Source: Solwaraspora sp. WMMA2056 (GTDB lineage Bacteria; Actinomycetota; Actinomycetes; Mycobacteriales; Micromonosporaceae). From it: a stretch of DNA of 64,000 nucleotides. The stretch spans positions 6,262,001-6,326,000 of the forward strand of contig NZ_CP128360.1 in assembly GCF_030345095.1 (NCBI RefSeq), written 5' to 3'. Shown piece by piece: positions 47,420-56,963 of the stretch. Below the pieces are notes generated by a model. It was not told where the DNA came from, searched no databases, and was given only the letters and a program-made list of their open reading frames with translations. The translations under genes were made by a program, and so were the position numbers. Position 1 is the stretch's first letter; every line of letters starts with the position of its first letter.

Positions 47420-47433
47420 TGGGAGCGCTCCCG
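47420..47433 (+). promoter_or_regulatory. CebR-type operator upstream of the GH12 gene
   Basis: TGGGAGCGCTCCCG matches the actinomycete CebR box TGGGAGCGCTCCCA at 13 of 14 positions and is a 12-bp perfect palindrome at its core. It lies 50 bp upstream of the glucanase ATG. CebR is the LacI-type repressor of cellulose genes, released by cellobiose in Streptomyces. No cebR gene is in the window. Confidence 0.85.
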
Positions 47434-47483
47434 TCACGTTGAACCCTCCTATCCGCACCCAGCACGGACACCGAAGGAGTGCA

Positions 47484-48617
47484 ATGAGACGTCCCATCCG
47501 CGCCGCAGCGGCCGCAGCGGCGCTCCTCGTCGGCGGAGTTCTCGCCGTCGTCACCGCCGCCCCCGCGCAGGCGGACACGGTGATCTGCGAGCAGTACGGC
47601 AGCACCACCATCCAGGGCCGCTACGTGGTGCAGAACAATCGCTGGGGCACGACCGCTCAGCAGTGCATCAACGTCACCAGCACCGGGTTCTCGGTGACGT
47701 CGCAGCAGGGCAGCTCACCCACCAACGGGGCGCCCGTGTCGTACCCGTCGGTCTTCCTGGGCTGCCACTACACCAACTGCTCCCCCGGCACCAACCTGCC
47801 GATGCAGGTCAGCCGGATCAGCAGCGCGCCGACCAGCATCAACTACACGTACGTGGGCGGAGGCACCTACAACGCGTCGTACGACATCTGGCTGGACCCG
47901 ACGCCCCGCACCGACGGGGTCAGCCAGATGGAGATCATGATCTGGTTCCACCGGCAGGGCTCCATCCAACCGATCGGTTCACCGGTCGGCACCACCACCA
48001 TCGCCGGCCGCAGCTTCCAGGTCTGGACCGGCAGCAACGGCAGCAACAACGTGGTGTCGTACCTCGCCCAGTCGTCGTTCAGCAGTTGGAGTTTCGACGC
48101 GATGGCCTTCATCGCCGACGTGCGCAACCGGGGCCAGATCACCAACTCGTGGTACCTGACCAGCATCCAGGCCGGCTTCGAGCCGTGGAACGGCGGCGTC
48201 GGGATCGGGGTGAACTCGTTCTCGGCGGCGGTCAACACCGGCGGGGCACCGCCACCCACGACCGCGCCGCCGCCGCCCACCACGCCGCCGCCGGGCAGCG
48301 GCGCCTGCCGGGTCAGCTACACCCCGAACACCTGGAACAGCGGCTTCACCGCCGAGGTGCGGATCACCAACACGGGTAGCGGCACCGTCAACGGGTGGAC
48401 GTTGGCGTACCAGCTGCCGGCCGGGCAGTCGATCACCAGCTCGTGGAACGCGACCGTGTCGCAGAGCGGTTCCTCGGTGACGGCCCGCAACATCGCCTGG
48501 AACGGCACCCTGGCGCCGGGCGCGACCGCCTCGTTCGGCTACCAGGGGACCTACAGCGGGTCCTACTCCTCGCCGACCAACTTCACGCTCAACGGCACCT
48601 CCTGCACCACCGGCTGA
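47484..48617 (+). CDS. Secreted GH12 endoglucanase/xyloglucanase with CBM2
   Basis: The 377-residue protein has a Sec signal peptide (about 1-30, ending AAPAQA-D), a GH12 catalytic domain (about 31-253), a Pro/Thr linker (about 254-272) and a CBM2 (about 274-377) with conserved Trp and paired Cys. The catalytic nucleophile is Glu150 in SQMEIMIWF and the acid/base Glu233 in QAGFEPWNGG. It hydrolyses beta-1,4-glucan or xyloglucan outside the cell. ATG 47484 follows GAAGGAG. The CebR-type box 50 bp upstream predicts cellobiose control. Confidence 0.95.
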   Translation: MRRPIRAAAAAAALLVGGVLAVVTAAPAQADTVICEQYGSTTIQGRYVVQNNRWGTTAQQCINVTSTGFSVTSQQGSSPTNGAPVSYPSVFLGCHYTNCSPGTNLPMQVSRISSAPTSINYTYVGGGTYNASYDIWLDPTPRTDGVSQMEIMIWFHRQGSIQPIGSPVGTTTIAGRSFQVWTGSNGSNNVVSYLAQSSFSSWSFDAMAFIADVRNRGQITNSWYLTSIQAGFEPWNGGVGIGVNSFSAAVNTGGAPPPTTAPPPPTTPPPGSGACRVSYTPNTWNSGFTAEVRITNTGSGTVNGWTLAYQLPAGQSITSSWNATVSQSGSSVTARNIAWNGTLAPGATASFGYQGTYSGSYSSPTNFTLNGTSCTTG

Positions 48618-48631
48618 CCGCGGCACGGACC

Positions 48632-48670
48632 GAGCCACCGTCCGGCGCGGAGCGCACCGGACGGTGGCTC
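48632..48670. terminator. Bidirectional terminator hairpin
   Basis: Perfect 14-bp arms GAGCCACCGTCCGG (48632-48645) and its complement (48657-48670) with an 11-base loop lie between the convergent GH12 and aldo/keto reductase genes, 15 bp after the GH12 stop. The stem overlaps the aldo/keto reductase stop codon. Confidence 0.85.
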
Positions 48671-49454
48671 AGTCCCGCAGCTGGTCGATGGCGGCCATCT
48701 CGTCCGGGGTGAGGCGGAACCCGAAGACGTCGGCGTTGGCGACGATCCGCTGCGGCGTCACCGACTTCGGGATCACCACGATGCCGTGCTGCAGGTGCCA
48801 CCGCAGCACCACCTGGGCCGGGGTGACGCGGTGCCGCCCGGCCACCTCGACCAGCAGTGGATCGTCCAGGTCGGTGTTGCGGAACGGGCTGTACCCCTCC
48901 ACCACCACGTCCCGTTCCTGGTGCTCGGCCAACGTACGGCTGTCGTGCATCGCCGGCGCCCACGGCACCTGGTTGACCGCCGGGCGTACCCCGGTCTGCT
49001 CGATGAGTTCGTCGATCTGGGCCAGGCTGTAGTTGCTGACCCCGATCGCCCGCACCACCCCGGCGTCGCGTTGGGCGATGAACTCCCGCCAGGTGGGTAC
49101 GGCGGCACCACCGCGCGGCGGCCAGTGGATCAGCCACAGGTCGACGTACTCCGTCGCCAGCGCGGCCAGGCTGGCGGCGAGGGTCTCCGCTTCCTGGCCG
49201 AGGCGCTCGGGCGGGAGCTTGGTGGTGATGAAGACCTCCTGCCGGTCCAGCCCGCTGTCCCGGACCGCCCGGCCGACCTCGGCCTCGTTGCCGTACATCG
49301 TGGCGGTGTCCAGGTGCCGGTAACCGGCGTCCAGCGCGGCCCGTACCGCCCGGTAGCCGGACTCCCCCGTCGCCTGCCAGGTCCCGAAGCCCAGCATCGG
49401 CATGTCCACGCCGGGTCCCAGAGACACCCCGAGCTGCTCACCGTGGGTCGCCAT
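48669..49454 (-). CDS. Aldo/keto reductase
   Basis: This 261-residue TIM-barrel NADPH oxidoreductase has the catalytic tetrad Asp49, Tyr54, Lys79 and His110 (AGYRHLDTATMYGNE; FITTKL; DLWLIHWPP) and the cofactor motif GIVVIPKSVTPQRI near the C-terminus. It resembles 2,5-diketogluconate reductase-type enzymes, but the substrate is unknown. ATG 49454 is used. It shares a terminator with the GH12 gene. Confidence 0.93.
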   Translation of the reverse strand: MATHGEQLGVSLGPGVDMPMLGFGTWQATGESGYRAVRAALDAGYRHLDTATMYGNEAEVGRAVRDSGLDRQEVFITTKLPPERLGQEAETLAASLAALATEYVDLWLIHWPPRGGAAVPTWREFIAQRDAGVVRAIGVSNYSLAQIDELIEQTGVRPAVNQVPWAPAMHDSRTLAEHQERDVVVEGYSPFRNTDLDDPLLVEVAGRHRVTPAQVVLRWHLQHGIVVIPKSVTPQRIVANADVFGFRLTPDEMAAIDQLRD

Positions 49455-49665
49455 GCTCGCCGACTACCCACGCCGACCTGTGCCTATACCTCGGCCGGAC
49501 GACGCATCGGCCAGTGGCCGACCGACCCTACCGTCGGGCCGGGCCGACACCACATGCTGTTCACCGCGCGTACATTCGTCGTCACCCACCCGGTCGCCGG
49601 GTGGGCGGTCCGGGCACGCGCGCCCGCCGACCGGAAGCACGGACCAGAAACGGGAACGGAACCAC

Positions 49666-51036
49666 ATGAGCATCATCGACACCACGACGTCGGCCGTACC
49701 GCCGGTCGCGCCACCCGCCGAGGCCGAGCCGGGCGGCGGTGGCCGGCACGAGCTGTGGCCGGCGGCCCGGGCCGTGCTCGAGGCCAACTGGTCCGGTCGC
49801 CACACGGTGCCGTCACGCACCCTCTACCCGCACCAGTGGAGCTGGGACGCCGCGTTCATCGCGATCGGGCTGGCCCGCCTCGCCCCGGACCGGGCGTGGC
49901 AGGATCTGCGCAGCCTGTTCCTGGCGCAGTGGCCGGACGGCCGGGTCCCGCACATCGTCTTCGATCCCGGCATCGCCGAACGGGACTACTTCCCGGGGCC
50001 CGGGTTCTGGCAGGTGCCGCTGCGCCGACCGGGCCACCCCGACGGTACGGGCATCGTCCAACCACCGGCGCACGCGCTGGCGGTCTGGGAGCTCTACCAG
50101 CGGGCCCCCGACGCCGTCGGCCTGGCCCAGCTCCGGTGGTTCTACCCCCGGCTGGTGGCGGCGCAGGACTACCTGCTGGGTCGCCGCGACGCCGGTGGCG
50201 GCGGGCTGGCCGCCATCGTGCACCCGTGGGAGTCGGGGCTGGACAACAGCCCGGCCTGGGACACGGCCCTGGCCGCCGTACCGGCCGACCTGACGGTCCT
50301 CACCGGGCGGCAGCGACACGACAACCGGGTCGCCGCGGTGGCGCACCGGCCGACCGACGAGGACTACGCCCGGTTCGTGGCACTCGCCCTGGCGTACCGC
50401 GACCACGACTACGCCGACGACGCGCTCGCCGACCGGCACGGCTTCGTCGTCGAATGCCCGACCTTCAACGCGCTGCTGGGTGCCGCCGAGCGGGCGCTGG
50501 CCGCGATCGCCGGCGTGGTCGGCGCCGATCCCGCCCGGCACCTGGCCCGGGCCGGGCACATCACCCGCGCGATCGACGATCGGCTGTGGAATCCGCGCAC
50601 CGGCATGTACCACGCGCGTGACGTGCGGACCGGCCGGCTCAGCCCGGCCCGGTGCGTGAACGGACTGGTGCCGCTGATCCTGCCGGACCTGCCGGCCGAC
50701 CGGGTGGCGGCGCTGGTGGCGGTGCTCGGGTCCGACCGGTTCGGGATGTCGGCGGCCATGCCGGTGCCCAGCTACGACCGGACCGCCACCGACTTCGACC
50801 CGGTGCGGTACTGGCGGGGTCCGGTCTGGATCAACATCAACTGGCTGCTCTGGCGTGGACTGCGCGCCCACGGCTGCGCCACCGAGGCCGACAGGCTGCG
50901 GGCGGCCATGATCGACCTGGTCGGCAGGTCCGGCTACTACGAGTACTTCCACCCGGTGACCGGGGCCGGGGTGGGCGCGGCGGCGTTCAGTTGGACCGCC
51001 GCCCTCCTGCTCGACCTGTTGGCCGATGGCGACTGA
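49666..51036 (+). CDS. GH63-type glucosylglycerate/mannosylglycerate hydrolase-like enzyme
   Basis: The 456-residue protein has an (alpha/alpha)6 barrel with family motifs: HQWSWDAAFIAIGLARL near residue 55, IVHPWESGLDNSPAWD with the catalytic Asp, RYWRGPVWININWLL, and YEYFHPVTGAGVGAAAFSWT at the C-terminus. The group includes glucosylglycerate hydrolase, which mobilises a nitrogen-stress compatible solute. No signal peptide, so it is cytosolic. ATG 49666 is used; the frame is open upstream, but that part is shadow. Confidence 0.82.
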   Translation: MSIIDTTTSAVPPVAPPAEAEPGGGGRHELWPAARAVLEANWSGRHTVPSRTLYPHQWSWDAAFIAIGLARLAPDRAWQDLRSLFLAQWPDGRVPHIVFDPGIAERDYFPGPGFWQVPLRRPGHPDGTGIVQPPAHALAVWELYQRAPDAVGLAQLRWFYPRLVAAQDYLLGRRDAGGGGLAAIVHPWESGLDNSPAWDTALAAVPADLTVLTGRQRHDNRVAAVAHRPTDEDYARFVALALAYRDHDYADDALADRHGFVVECPTFNALLGAAERALAAIAGVVGADPARHLARAGHITRAIDDRLWNPRTGMYHARDVRTGRLSPARCVNGLVPLILPDLPADRVAALVAVLGSDRFGMSAAMPVPSYDRTATDFDPVRYWRGPVWININWLLWRGLRAHGCATEADRLRAAMIDLVGRSGYYEYFHPVTGAGVGAAAFSWTAALLLDLLADGD

Positions 51037-51425
51037 GCACACGATGGACACCCCTGATCACACGACGGGGCCCCACCCGCCGTTCTCCGGTCACTCAGAA
51101 CGTGTCGACCAACGCCGATCCGACACTCCGCCTGATACCAATACCCATTCGGCGGGCCACCCGCACATGCCGTTGATTCTCTCATAAAGGACATATTTCC
51201 CGGAAATCGTTTGCAGGACAGAGAAATGTTGCAGCAGGTGAACATCTGAACACGGAGAGATGACATCCACCGTACGGTGCGCGACTGAAGGCCTCACGGA
51301 TGGTTCCGGCCTGCCAGGCTCGCCATCTATCTTTCCGTGCCGGCGGGGCACCGACGACACGGTCGACATCAGACCGTCCAGAAGGCAGCCCGGCAATTCG
51401 CGGCGAACCGCCAGGGGGGTGGGCG
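51037..51425. promoter_or_regulatory. 389-bp non-coding region upstream of the conservon
   Basis: No credible gene is seen. The part 51160-51260 is notably AT-rich for this genome (for example TTGATTC at 51173 and CATATTTC at 51192), so it likely holds the conservon promoter, though no well-spaced -35/-10 pair was found. Frames that run across it are shadows. Confidence 0.45.
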
Positions 51426-52691
51426 ATGCAACCTGCACACGAGACCGTACGCCGGAGGCGACGGCTCGATGGACCACTGCTGCGATCGGCGGTCACCGTA
51501 CTGGTGCTGGTGCCGGTCTGCGTGCTCTTCGTCCAACTGTGGCGCGGCACGTCGGCCGACGTCGCCTTCGCGCAACGGGAACGAGAGGGCGTGGCCTACC
51601 TGGCCGCGCTCAACGAGCTGACCATGGCGCTGGTCGACGCCCAGTCGGCCGCCGTGGCCCGGCAGCCGGTCAACGCCGAGGCGCTCACCCGGGCGTTGGA
51701 CGCGGTGGCCGAGGTCGACCAGCGCGTCGGCGCCTCGCTGCGGGTCCAGCAGCGCTGGACGTCACTACGGGCGGCCGTCGAGGCGTTGCCGGACCGACGT
51801 TTCGACGAGCCGACGGCGGCGTTCGACGCCTACCGGCAGACCACCGACCTGCTGCTGGCGCACTACGACCGGATCCGGGAAAGCTCCAACCTGGTCCGTG
51901 ACCCGGAAGGCGACGCCTACCACCTCTCCGACGGCGCGGCTGAGGAACTGCCCGAGGCGCTCATCGCCACCGGGCGGTTCGCCGACCTCGCCGTCCTGCT
52001 GCCGACCCGGCCGGCGCAGGAACGGCCGTTGGCGCTGGTCGAACTGATCGGTGCCACCAGCGACATCCTCTCTCCCGCCGACGACCTGGCCAGCAACGTC
52101 CAGGCTGCGGTGGAGAGCACCGACAGCCGGACGATGAGCAGCAACCTGCTGACCCAGGTGGACCGGTTCCAGCGCAGCATGGACGCCATCGCCGCGGCGG
52201 CCGCCATCCTGAACACCGCAGCCGCCGAACTGGCCCGGGCCGCGCAGTCCGAGGACGACTCCGGCGACGGCACGGGCAGCGACGGCGGCAGCGGCAGCGA
52301 CGGCGGTTCCGGCGACGACGACCGGGCCACCCGCGCCGCCGCTGTACCGGACCTGGGACAGCTGGTCGCGCTGCGGGGGGAGGCGCAGTCGGCGGGGGCT
52401 GAACTTGCCGGCACGATGCTGGCCGAGCTGGACGGTCTGCTGGCCGACCGGATCAGCGGGTCACAGCGCGACCAGTGGCTGTCGGTCGGCGTACTGATCC
52501 TGGCGGTCTGCCTGGTCAGCGTCCCGGTGCTGCTCGCGTACAGCGCGGCGGCGGGGCCGCGCACTCCACCTGTCGGCACCGGACCCACCGACGGCCCGCC
52601 GGCGACCGGCGGCCGGGCCGGGCCGGCCGACGACGCCGACGGGGTCACATCGGACAGCCGACACTGGGAGCCGACCGTTGCTGCTCGATAG
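51426..52691 (+). CDS. Two-TM membrane protein preceding the conservon kinase
   Basis: The protein of 421 residues has a basic start, one helix at about 20-42 (LRSAVTVLVLVPVCVLFVQL), an extracytoplasmic helical domain of about 300 residues resembling the nitrate-sensing/four-helix-bundle sensor of conservon kinases, and a second helix near 370-390. A Ser/Gly/Asp tract (about 278-300) interrupts the domain. It has no kinase domain. Its stop overlaps the kinase start, so it may be an accessory sensor. ATG 51426 follows AGGGGGG. Confidence 0.75.
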   Translation: MQPAHETVRRRRRLDGPLLRSAVTVLVLVPVCVLFVQLWRGTSADVAFAQREREGVAYLAALNELTMALVDAQSAAVARQPVNAEALTRALDAVAEVDQRVGASLRVQQRWTSLRAAVEALPDRRFDEPTAAFDAYRQTTDLLLAHYDRIRESSNLVRDPEGDAYHLSDGAAEELPEALIATGRFADLAVLLPTRPAQERPLALVELIGATSDILSPADDLASNVQAAVESTDSRTMSSNLLTQVDRFQRSMDAIAAAAAILNTAAAELARAAQSEDDSGDGTGSDGGSGSDGGSGDDDRATRAAAVPDLGQLVALRGEAQSAGAELAGTMLAELDGLLADRISGSQRDQWLSVGVLILAVCLVSVPVLLAYSAAAGPRTPPVGTGPTDGPPATGGRAGPADDADGVTSDSRHWEPTVAAR

Positions 52692-55302
52692 ACTCCGCAT
52701 CCGCGGGAAACTGGCGCTCCTGGTCATGATCCCGCTGATCGCTGTCGCCGCGCTGACCGTGCCGATCGTCGTCGACCGTGTCGCGCTGGCGGCCCGGGCG
52801 GCGGACACCGTACGGTCGGTGCAGGTCGGCGGGCGGATCGGCTCGCTCGTCCAGGACCTCCAGCTGGAACGGCTGCTCGCGGTCGGTCACCTGGTCGGCG
52901 CGGTCGACCGTTCCCGGCTCGTCCTGCACGAAGCCGCGATCACCGACCGGATCGCCGACATCCGGGCCGACCTCGGAGCCGGAATCGGCCCGGAGCTCGA
53001 CGCGGCGGTGGCCGCGGTCGACGACCTCGCCGAGACCAGGGCCGGCGTCCTGGCGCGCACCGCCGACAGCGACCAGGTGATGACCACGTACGGCAATCTG
53101 ATCGTGCGGCTCATCGACGCGTTGCACCTGGTCGACGCGGCCGACGTGGCCACCGCCGAGGGCCGGCAGATCGTGGCGTTCGACGCCGCGCTGCGCCTCG
53201 ACGACGCGATCAGCTCCGGCGCGAGCCACATGCTGCTGGTCGTCGCCGAGCGCAGCCCGCAAGCGGCGACCCGGTACGCGATGAGCCTGGTCTCCACCCA
53301 GGAGAACGCCGCCCGGTTCAGTCGCTTCGCCTCCGCCGACCAGGTGGCGCTCTACACGCTGGTCGAGCAGGCCGTCGACGAGCGGCTCGGCAGCGGCTTC
53401 ACCGACGACTCACGCAGCGGTGCCCGCGACGGGTTCACCGTCGACCCGACCGAGGCACTGGCCGGGCTGTCGGTCGACGCGCTCTTCCCCTCGTTGGAGT
53501 CGCTGATCGCACTCGGCCGGTTCGTCGAACGCAAGATCGTCATCGACGTCACCGTCGAGGTCACCGAACGACAGAACCAGATCCTGCTGACCGCGTACGG
53601 CGTGGCCGCCGCCGCCGGGCTGGTGCTGCTGTCGGTCGTCGCGCTCAGCCTGGTCGTCGCCCGCTCGGTCGCCCAGCCGTTGGCGCGGTTGACCAGTTCG
53701 GCGAACCGGGTCGCCCGACTCGCCGAGGCCGAACTGGTCCGGGTCGCCGACGACGAGACCGAACGGCCCGACCCGGTGCGACTGGATCCGGTCGAGGTGA
53801 CCGCCACCGACGAGATCGGCGACCTGGCCCGCGCTTTCGACCGGGTCCAGCGCACCGCCGCCCGACTGGTCGAGCGGCAGGTCTCCGGCCGGCGCAACGT
53901 GGCGCAGATGTTCGGTCACGTCGGCCGACGGACCCAGAACCTGGTCAACCGGCAACTCGCGGTCATCGACCGGCTGGAACGCGAGGAGACCGATCCGAAG
54001 CGGCTGCAACATCTCTACCGGCTGGACCACATCTCCAGCCGACTGCGGCGCAACGCCGGCAGCCTGGTGGTGCTCTCCGGATCGACCGGAGCCGAGGAGC
54101 ACATGGCGCCGCTGCCGGTCTCCGACGTCATCCGGCTCGCCCTCGGCGAGATCGAGGACTACACCCGGGTGGACGTACAGGCACCGGCCGGCTTCGCCAT
54201 CGTGCCCTCGGCCATCGCGGACCTGGTGCTGCTGCTGGCCGAGGTGATGGAGAACGGGACGGTCTTTTCACCGCCGCACACCAGGGTGACGGTCGGCGCG
54301 GCGGCACGCGGCGACGGCCTGCGGATCAGCGTGGTGGACAGCGGGCTCGGCCTGTCGGCACAGCGGCTGGCCGAGGAGAACGCCCGACTGACCCACCGGG
54401 AACGTCTCGATCTGGTCCCCACCGAACTGCTCGGACTGTTCGTCGTCGGTCGGCTCGCCCGCCGGCACGGCATCGCGGTCGCGCTCGACGCCACGGCGGG
54501 TGGCGGGGTCACCGTGACCGTCGACCTCGGGCCGGAACTGCTGGTGCCGACCGTCGCCTCGACGCCGGCCCCACCGAGGCGGATGCCGCCGCCGGGGCCG
54601 GTCCCGGCGCGGCCGTCTCCGGTGGGCACGGCCCCGGTACGGCCGGCCCCGGCCACCCCACAGCCCGACCGGCCGGCGACGCGGACGTCGGTCGGCACCG
54701 TCGGCGACGTCGGGGCGGATCCCCGCTTCGACCCGGCGGCACTGCACCGGGCCACGACATCGCTCGACACCGGTACGCCATGGAACGCCTTCGGCACCGC
54801 CGCACCCGGCAGCTCCGGGGCACCCGGCGGTGCGGACAGCGACCAGGCCACGGGCGCAGCCGGTCCCGCCGGGTCGGTGCCAGCCGCGACTGAGCCGGCC
54901 GAGTCGGCCCCGGCCGGGCGCGGCCCGCTGCGGCAACGGGTCCCCGGTGCCCAGCATCCGGTCGGCACCGGCCCGGCGGCGGTCAGCGACACCCCGACCG
55001 ACCCCGGGGCCGCGCGGGCCCTGCTCGAAGAGTTCGAAGCCGGCGTACGGCGGGCGCAGCAGCAGGTCGCGCGGGATCCGGCCGCGCAGGATCCGCAGGT
55101 GGCCGGGTCGGCGCGGCTGACCCAGCGCGTACCGGGCGCCAGCCTGCCCGACCGACCGACGGCCGCACCGACGGCCAGCGCCTCCTGGCCACCGGACCCG
55201 CAGGCCGCGAAGGACTCGTTGGACGCCTTCGAAAGCGGCGTCCAACGGGCACTCACCGAGATCACCGGACACCCTCAGCACGGCAAAGGACCAGACCGAT
55301 GA
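52678..55302 (+). CDS. Conservon sensor histidine kinase (CvnA-like)
   Basis: The 874-residue protein starts at TTG 52678, 8 bases after GGGAG, overlapping the previous gene by 14 bp. Order: first helix (about 12-32), nitrate/nitrite-sensing-like extracytoplasmic domain, second helix (about 305-330), HAMP, a dimerisation region with the likely phospho-His in RLDHISSRLRR, and a HATPase domain (N-box LAEVMENGTVFSPPHT; G-box VDSGLGLS). The last 250 residues are Pro/Ala-rich with two similar short motifs (LEEFEAGVRRAQQQ and LDAFESGVQRALTE) that may bind partners. In Streptomyces such kinases form membrane complexes with CvnB-D. No response regulator is nearby. Confidence 0.93.
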   Translation: MLLDRLRIRGKLALLVMIPLIAVAALTVPIVVDRVALAARAADTVRSVQVGGRIGSLVQDLQLERLLAVGHLVGAVDRSRLVLHEAAITDRIADIRADLGAGIGPELDAAVAAVDDLAETRAGVLARTADSDQVMTTYGNLIVRLIDALHLVDAADVATAEGRQIVAFDAALRLDDAISSGASHMLLVVAERSPQAATRYAMSLVSTQENAARFSRFASADQVALYTLVEQAVDERLGSGFTDDSRSGARDGFTVDPTEALAGLSVDALFPSLESLIALGRFVERKIVIDVTVEVTERQNQILLTAYGVAAAAGLVLLSVVALSLVVARSVAQPLARLTSSANRVARLAEAELVRVADDETERPDPVRLDPVEVTATDEIGDLARAFDRVQRTAARLVERQVSGRRNVAQMFGHVGRRTQNLVNRQLAVIDRLEREETDPKRLQHLYRLDHISSRLRRNAGSLVVLSGSTGAEEHMAPLPVSDVIRLALGEIEDYTRVDVQAPAGFAIVPSAIADLVLLLAEVMENGTVFSPPHTRVTVGAAARGDGLRISVVDSGLGLSAQRLAEENARLTHRERLDLVPTELLGLFVVGRLARRHGIAVALDATAGGGVTVTVDLGPELLVPTVASTPAPPRRMPPPGPVPARPSPVGTAPVRPAPATPQPDRPATRTSVGTVGDVGADPRFDPAALHRATTSLDTGTPWNAFGTAAPGSSGAPGGADSDQATGAAGPAGSVPAATEPAESAPAGRGPLRQRVPGAQHPVGTGPAAVSDTPTDPGAARALLEEFEAGVRRAQQQVARDPAAQDPQVAGSARLTQRVPGASLPDRPTAAPTASASWPPDPQAAKDSLDAFESGVQRALTEITGHPQHGKGPDR

Positions 55303-55784
55303 ACAGCCCGTACACACCGGACACCGCCGAGCGCCCGACCCCGACCCCGGCCGGGACCGCGAACGGCCCGCTCAGCGCCGAGGCGCAGACCTTCAACTGG
55401 TTGCTGGACTCGTTCACCTCCAGCACCGCCGGCGTCCGGGAAGCCATCGCGGTCTCCTCGGACGGCCTGCTGATGGCGATGTCCGCGATCCAGGACCGGG
55501 CCAACGCCGAACGGTTGGCGGCGATCGTCTCCGGGATGACCAGCCTGGCCGGGGGTGCCGCCAACTGGTACTCCCTCGGCACCTTGAACCGGGTGGTGGT
55601 GGACATGGCCGACGGCTACCTGCTGGTCAGTTCGATCAGCAGCGGATCGGTACTGGGCGTGGTCGCCGACCGTTCGGCCAGCCTCGGCACCGTCGCGTAC
55701 GAGATGACGTTGTTCGCCGGGCGCGCCGGTGGCGCGCTCACTCCCCGGTTGATCGCCGAGTTGAAGAACTCCGTCCAGTCGTGA
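55299..55784 (+). CDS. Roadblock/LC7 domain protein (CvnB-like)
   Basis: This 161-residue protein has the roadblock/LC7 fold: LNWLLDSF-type opening (FNWLLDSFTSSTAGVREAIA), VSSDGLLMAMS, and the helix MTSLAGGAANWYSLG. In conservons CvnB partners the CvnD GTPase, like MglB with MglA. ATG 55299 overlaps the kinase stop (ATGA) behind AAAGGA. The N-terminal 28 residues are Pro/Thr-rich. Confidence 0.95.
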   Translation: MNSPYTPDTAERPTPTPAGTANGPLSAEAQTFNWLLDSFTSSTAGVREAIAVSSDGLLMAMSAIQDRANAERLAAIVSGMTSLAGGAANWYSLGTLNRVVVDMADGYLLVSSISSGSVLGVVADRSASLGTVAYEMTLFAGRAGGALTPRLIAELKNSVQS

Positions 55785-56314
55785 CCCGGTCGCCGTTCGG
55801 GGCGGACGATCCGGCCGAGCCGCCTGTGCGGATCCGCCCCTACCTGCGTACCCCGCCGGTCGACGGAGCCGGACCGGACGACGGTCGTGGTGGTACCGGG
55901 CATCCGGTTCCACCGCCGGCCGCCCCGGCTGGCGCGGGAGCCGGCCCGACCGGCGCCCCGACTGCGGCGTCCGGGCTGCGGCCGTTCGTGCTCACCGCCG
56001 GCCGGGTCGCCGGCGCCGACCCGGACATCGGGTTGGAGACCCAGGTCACCGCGCGGGTGCCGGACATGTTCGCGCCCGCGGCACCGCTGCACAGCCTGGC
56101 ACCCGAACTTCAGGCGATCATCGCGCTCGCCGCTGACCCGATCTCCGTGGCGGAACTCTCCGCCCGGCTGGGGCTGCACCTCGGGGTGACCCGGGTGCTG
56201 GTCGGTGACCTGCGGGCAACCGATCATCTCGACGTGCACGTACCCGACGTCGAGGCCCCTGCCGATGCCGACACCATCCTGCGAGTGATCCGTGGACTTC
56301 GTGCCATCTCCTGA
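55781..56314 (+). CDS. DUF742 protein (CvnC-like)
   Basis: The 177-residue protein has a Pro/Gly/Ala-rich N-terminal third and a C-terminal DUF742 winged-helix domain (RPFVLTAGRVAGADPDIGLE then LAADPISVAELSARLGLHLG). GTG 55781 overlaps the cvnB-like stop (GTGA). DUF742 proteins are conserved members of conservons with an unclear, possibly DNA- or partner-binding, function. Confidence 0.95.
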   Translation: MTRSPFGADDPAEPPVRIRPYLRTPPVDGAGPDDGRGGTGHPVPPPAAPAGAGAGPTGAPTAASGLRPFVLTAGRVAGADPDIGLETQVTARVPDMFAPAAPLHSLAPELQAIIALAADPISVAELSARLGLHLGVTRVLVGDLRATDHLDVHVPDVEAPADADTILRVIRGLRAIS

Positions 56315-56939
56315 CCCGTTGGCCGCCGGCCTGCCGATGCGGACCCGGCGGCGGCCCGCGCCCCGGCCGGCGACCCGTACCGCGCCGATCCCGGTGAAGA
56401 TCGTGATCGCGGGTGGCTTCGGCGTGGGCAAGACCACCACTGTCGGGGCGATCTCCGAGATCGCCCCGCTCACCACCGAGGCGGAGATGACCGCCGTCTC
56501 GGTCGGCGTGGACGACCCCGGTACGGAGTCCGGCAAGACCACCACCACGGTGGCAATGGACTTCGGATGTGTCACGATCGACCGGAGCCTGAAGCTCTAC
56601 CTGTTCGGCACCCCGGGTCAGACCCGTTTCGGCTTCATGTGGGACGACCTGGCGCGGGGTGCACTCGGCGCACTGGTGGTGGTGGACAGCTCACGTCTGG
56701 ACGACTGCTATCCGGCGGTCGACTACTTCGAACGGGCCGGGCTGCCGTTCGTGGTAGGAGTCAACACCTTCAACGGACGGCTGAGTCACAGCATCGACGA
56801 GGTCAGGTGGGCGTTGGCGACGGACCAGAAGGTCCCGATCGTCGCCTTCGACGCACGGGACCGGCTGTCGGTACGTGACGCCCTGCTGGTGGTTCTTGAC
56901 CGGGCTCTGGACCGCGCGGTAAGGAGTCAGCCATCCTGA
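56292..56939 (+). CDS. Small Ras-like GTPase (CvnD-like)
   Basis: The 215-residue protein has Walker A GGFGVGKTT at 41-49, a switch region with TTTTVAMDFG and the G3-like LYLFGTPGQTRFGFMW, and NTFN in the place of NKxD. GTG 56292 lies inside the end of the DUF742 gene (23-bp overlap). CvnD proteins cycle GTP and associate with CvnA-C at the membrane. Confidence 0.95.
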   Translation: MDFVPSPDPLAAGLPMRTRRRPAPRPATRTAPIPVKIVIAGGFGVGKTTTVGAISEIAPLTTEAEMTAVSVGVDDPGTESGKTTTTVAMDFGCVTIDRSLKLYLFGTPGQTRFGFMWDDLARGALGALVVVDSSRLDDCYPAVDYFERAGLPFVVGVNTFNGRLSHSIDEVRWALATDQKVPIVAFDARDRLSVRDALLVVLDRALDRAVRSQPS

Positions 56940-56963
56940 GACGATGACAACGGGAGGTCGAAG

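Noticed and set aside
51173-51198. Sigma-70-type promoter TTGATT / CATATT before the conservon
   Set aside because: The spacing between the two boxes is too short (13 bases), so no promoter is claimed.
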